Assembly (NCBI GenBank): GCA_902537555.1
Contig: CACBBR010000008.1
Span: 1-53,191 of the forward strand
Length of the DNA: 53,191 nt
Source of the DNA: an uncultured Pelagibacteraceae bacterium
Lineage (GTDB): Bacteria; Pseudomonadota; Alphaproteobacteria; Pelagibacterales; Pelagibacteraceae
Direction of reading: 5' to 3'
The notes beneath the pieces were generated by a model. That model made no database searches. It had not been told where the DNA came from and was given only the letters and a program-made list of their open reading frames with translations. Position numbers and translations under genes: made by a program. Below, piece by piece: positions 52,748-53,191 of this stretch (position 1 is the first letter of the stretch; every line of letters begins with the position of its first letter).

Positions 52748-53191
52748 ATGAAAAAAGTAAGTTTTACTGAAATGAAAAATGGTACAAAAGATGATTATCA
52801 GCTTTTAGAAAAGTTAGAAAGTCAGTATGAAAGAAAAACTGCGGATAGAGTTTTAAAGTATTTAGCATCACAAACAACTACGCTTGAGGGTTACCAAGTA
52901 ACTAGACTTGAGCATGCTTTGCAAGCAGCAACAAGGGCATACAAAAATGGAGAAAACGAGGAAATGGTAGTAGCTACGTTATTACATGACCTAGGGGACG
53001 ATTTGGCTCCAATGAATCATTCTCAATATGCAGCATCAGTAATTAAACCATATGTGTCAGAAAAAACTTACTGGATTATTTTGCACCATGGTTTATTTCA
53101 AACTTATTATTCTGCTGAACATTTAGGTGGAGATAAAAATGCTAGAGAAAAATATAAAGATTCAGAACATTATCAAGCAACAATAGATTTT
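52748..53191 (+). CDS. HD-domain protein (COG4341/PhnZ-like), cut by window end
   Basis: The first 148 residues of a reading frame starting at ATG 52748, one base after the purF stop. RLEHALQAATRAYKNGENEEMVVATLLHDLGDDLAP (53-88) is an HD-domain core with His56 and the His80-Asp81 pair. Further metal-ligand candidates are His91 and the ILHHGLFQTYY stretch (His113-114). The layout resembles the COG4341 group, which includes the diiron oxygenase PhnZ, more than typical phosphohydrolases. Without the C-terminus the metal set cannot be completed, and hydrolase activity remains possible. Confidence 0.75.
   Translation, partial: MKKVSFTEMKNGTKDDYQLLEKLESQYERKTADRVLKYLASQTTTLEGYQVTRLEHALQAATRAYKNGENEEMVVATLLHDLGDDLAPMNHSQYAASVIKPYVSEKTYWIILHHGLFQTYYSAEHLGGDKNAREKYKDSEHYQATIDF

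Noticed and set aside
1-53191. tRNA, rRNA, CRISPR, insertion-sequence or phage elements
   Set aside because: Nearly all DNA is accounted for by coding genes, and no cloverleaf, repeat-spacer array, transposase or integrase was found by reading.

Overview
The window is a very A+T-rich, very tightly packed piece of a bacterial chromosome. It has about 55 genes, almost no spacer DNA (longest gene-free gap 231 bases), many 1 to 38 base gene overlaps, and lysine/asparagine/isoleucine-rich proteins. Gene content and order are those of a streamlined marine alphaproteobacterium of the SAR11 / Pelagibacterales type. Pointers are iscR-sufBCDS-sufU, accB-accC next to the NDUFA12 and DUF2155 genes, hdaA/DUF2066 beside purMN, pepA-ndk beside lptFG-lptD-surA-pdxA-rsmA, and fabD beside rpsF-rpsR-rplI-dnaB. 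The organism call comes from gene content, not from a database match.

Layout. (1) 1-3255, likely accessory sugar/inositol catabolism: tail of a 2-hydroxyacid dehydrogenase, an IolE-like inosose dehydratase and two overlapping Gfo/Idh/MocA dehydrogenases. (2) 3259-6402: EamA exporter, YbaK-type tRNA deacylase, glnA, then a 231-base gap with two stem-loops and a doubtful basic small ORF. (3) 6409-12608: a minus-strand Fe-S assembly operon, iscR-sufB-sufC-sufD-sufS-sufU-sufT-sufA-like, behind a promoter overlapped by a near-consensus IscR type 1 operator. (4) 12687-23971: alpha/beta hydrolase, anmK, tyrS, a large AsmA/YhdP-like protein, prfB with a programmed +1 frameshift, penicillin-binding protein 1A and an RNase E/G. 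(5) 23963-28824: thiG-thiS, aroQ-accB-accC, DUF2155, NDUFA12, and a stand-alone protein resembling the C-terminal end of B12-dependent ribonucleotide reductase. (6) 28825-35765: aspS, hdaA-like, DUF2066, purM-purN, ndk, pepA. (7) 35820-43129: envelope and assembly run lptF-lptG-lptD-surA-pdxA-rsmA. (8) 43118-45719: gmk, acpP, fabG, fabD. (9) 45801-53191: rpsF-rpsR-rplI, dnaB, an RND/MMPL exporter, cvpA, purF and the start of an HD-domain protein.

Functionally most of this is housekeeping: nitrogen assimilation, Fe-S assembly, translation, fatty-acid and purine synthesis, LPS export and replication. The items most worth a second look are the orphan NrdJ-C-terminal protein, an RNase E/G without the cysteine Zn-link, the IscR operator, SufU in place of SufE, the glnA 3' region, and several places where conserved alphaproteobacterial gene blocks have collapsed. 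I found no CRISPR array, insertion sequence, prophage, rRNA or tRNA. I see no convincing wholly new multi-gene system.
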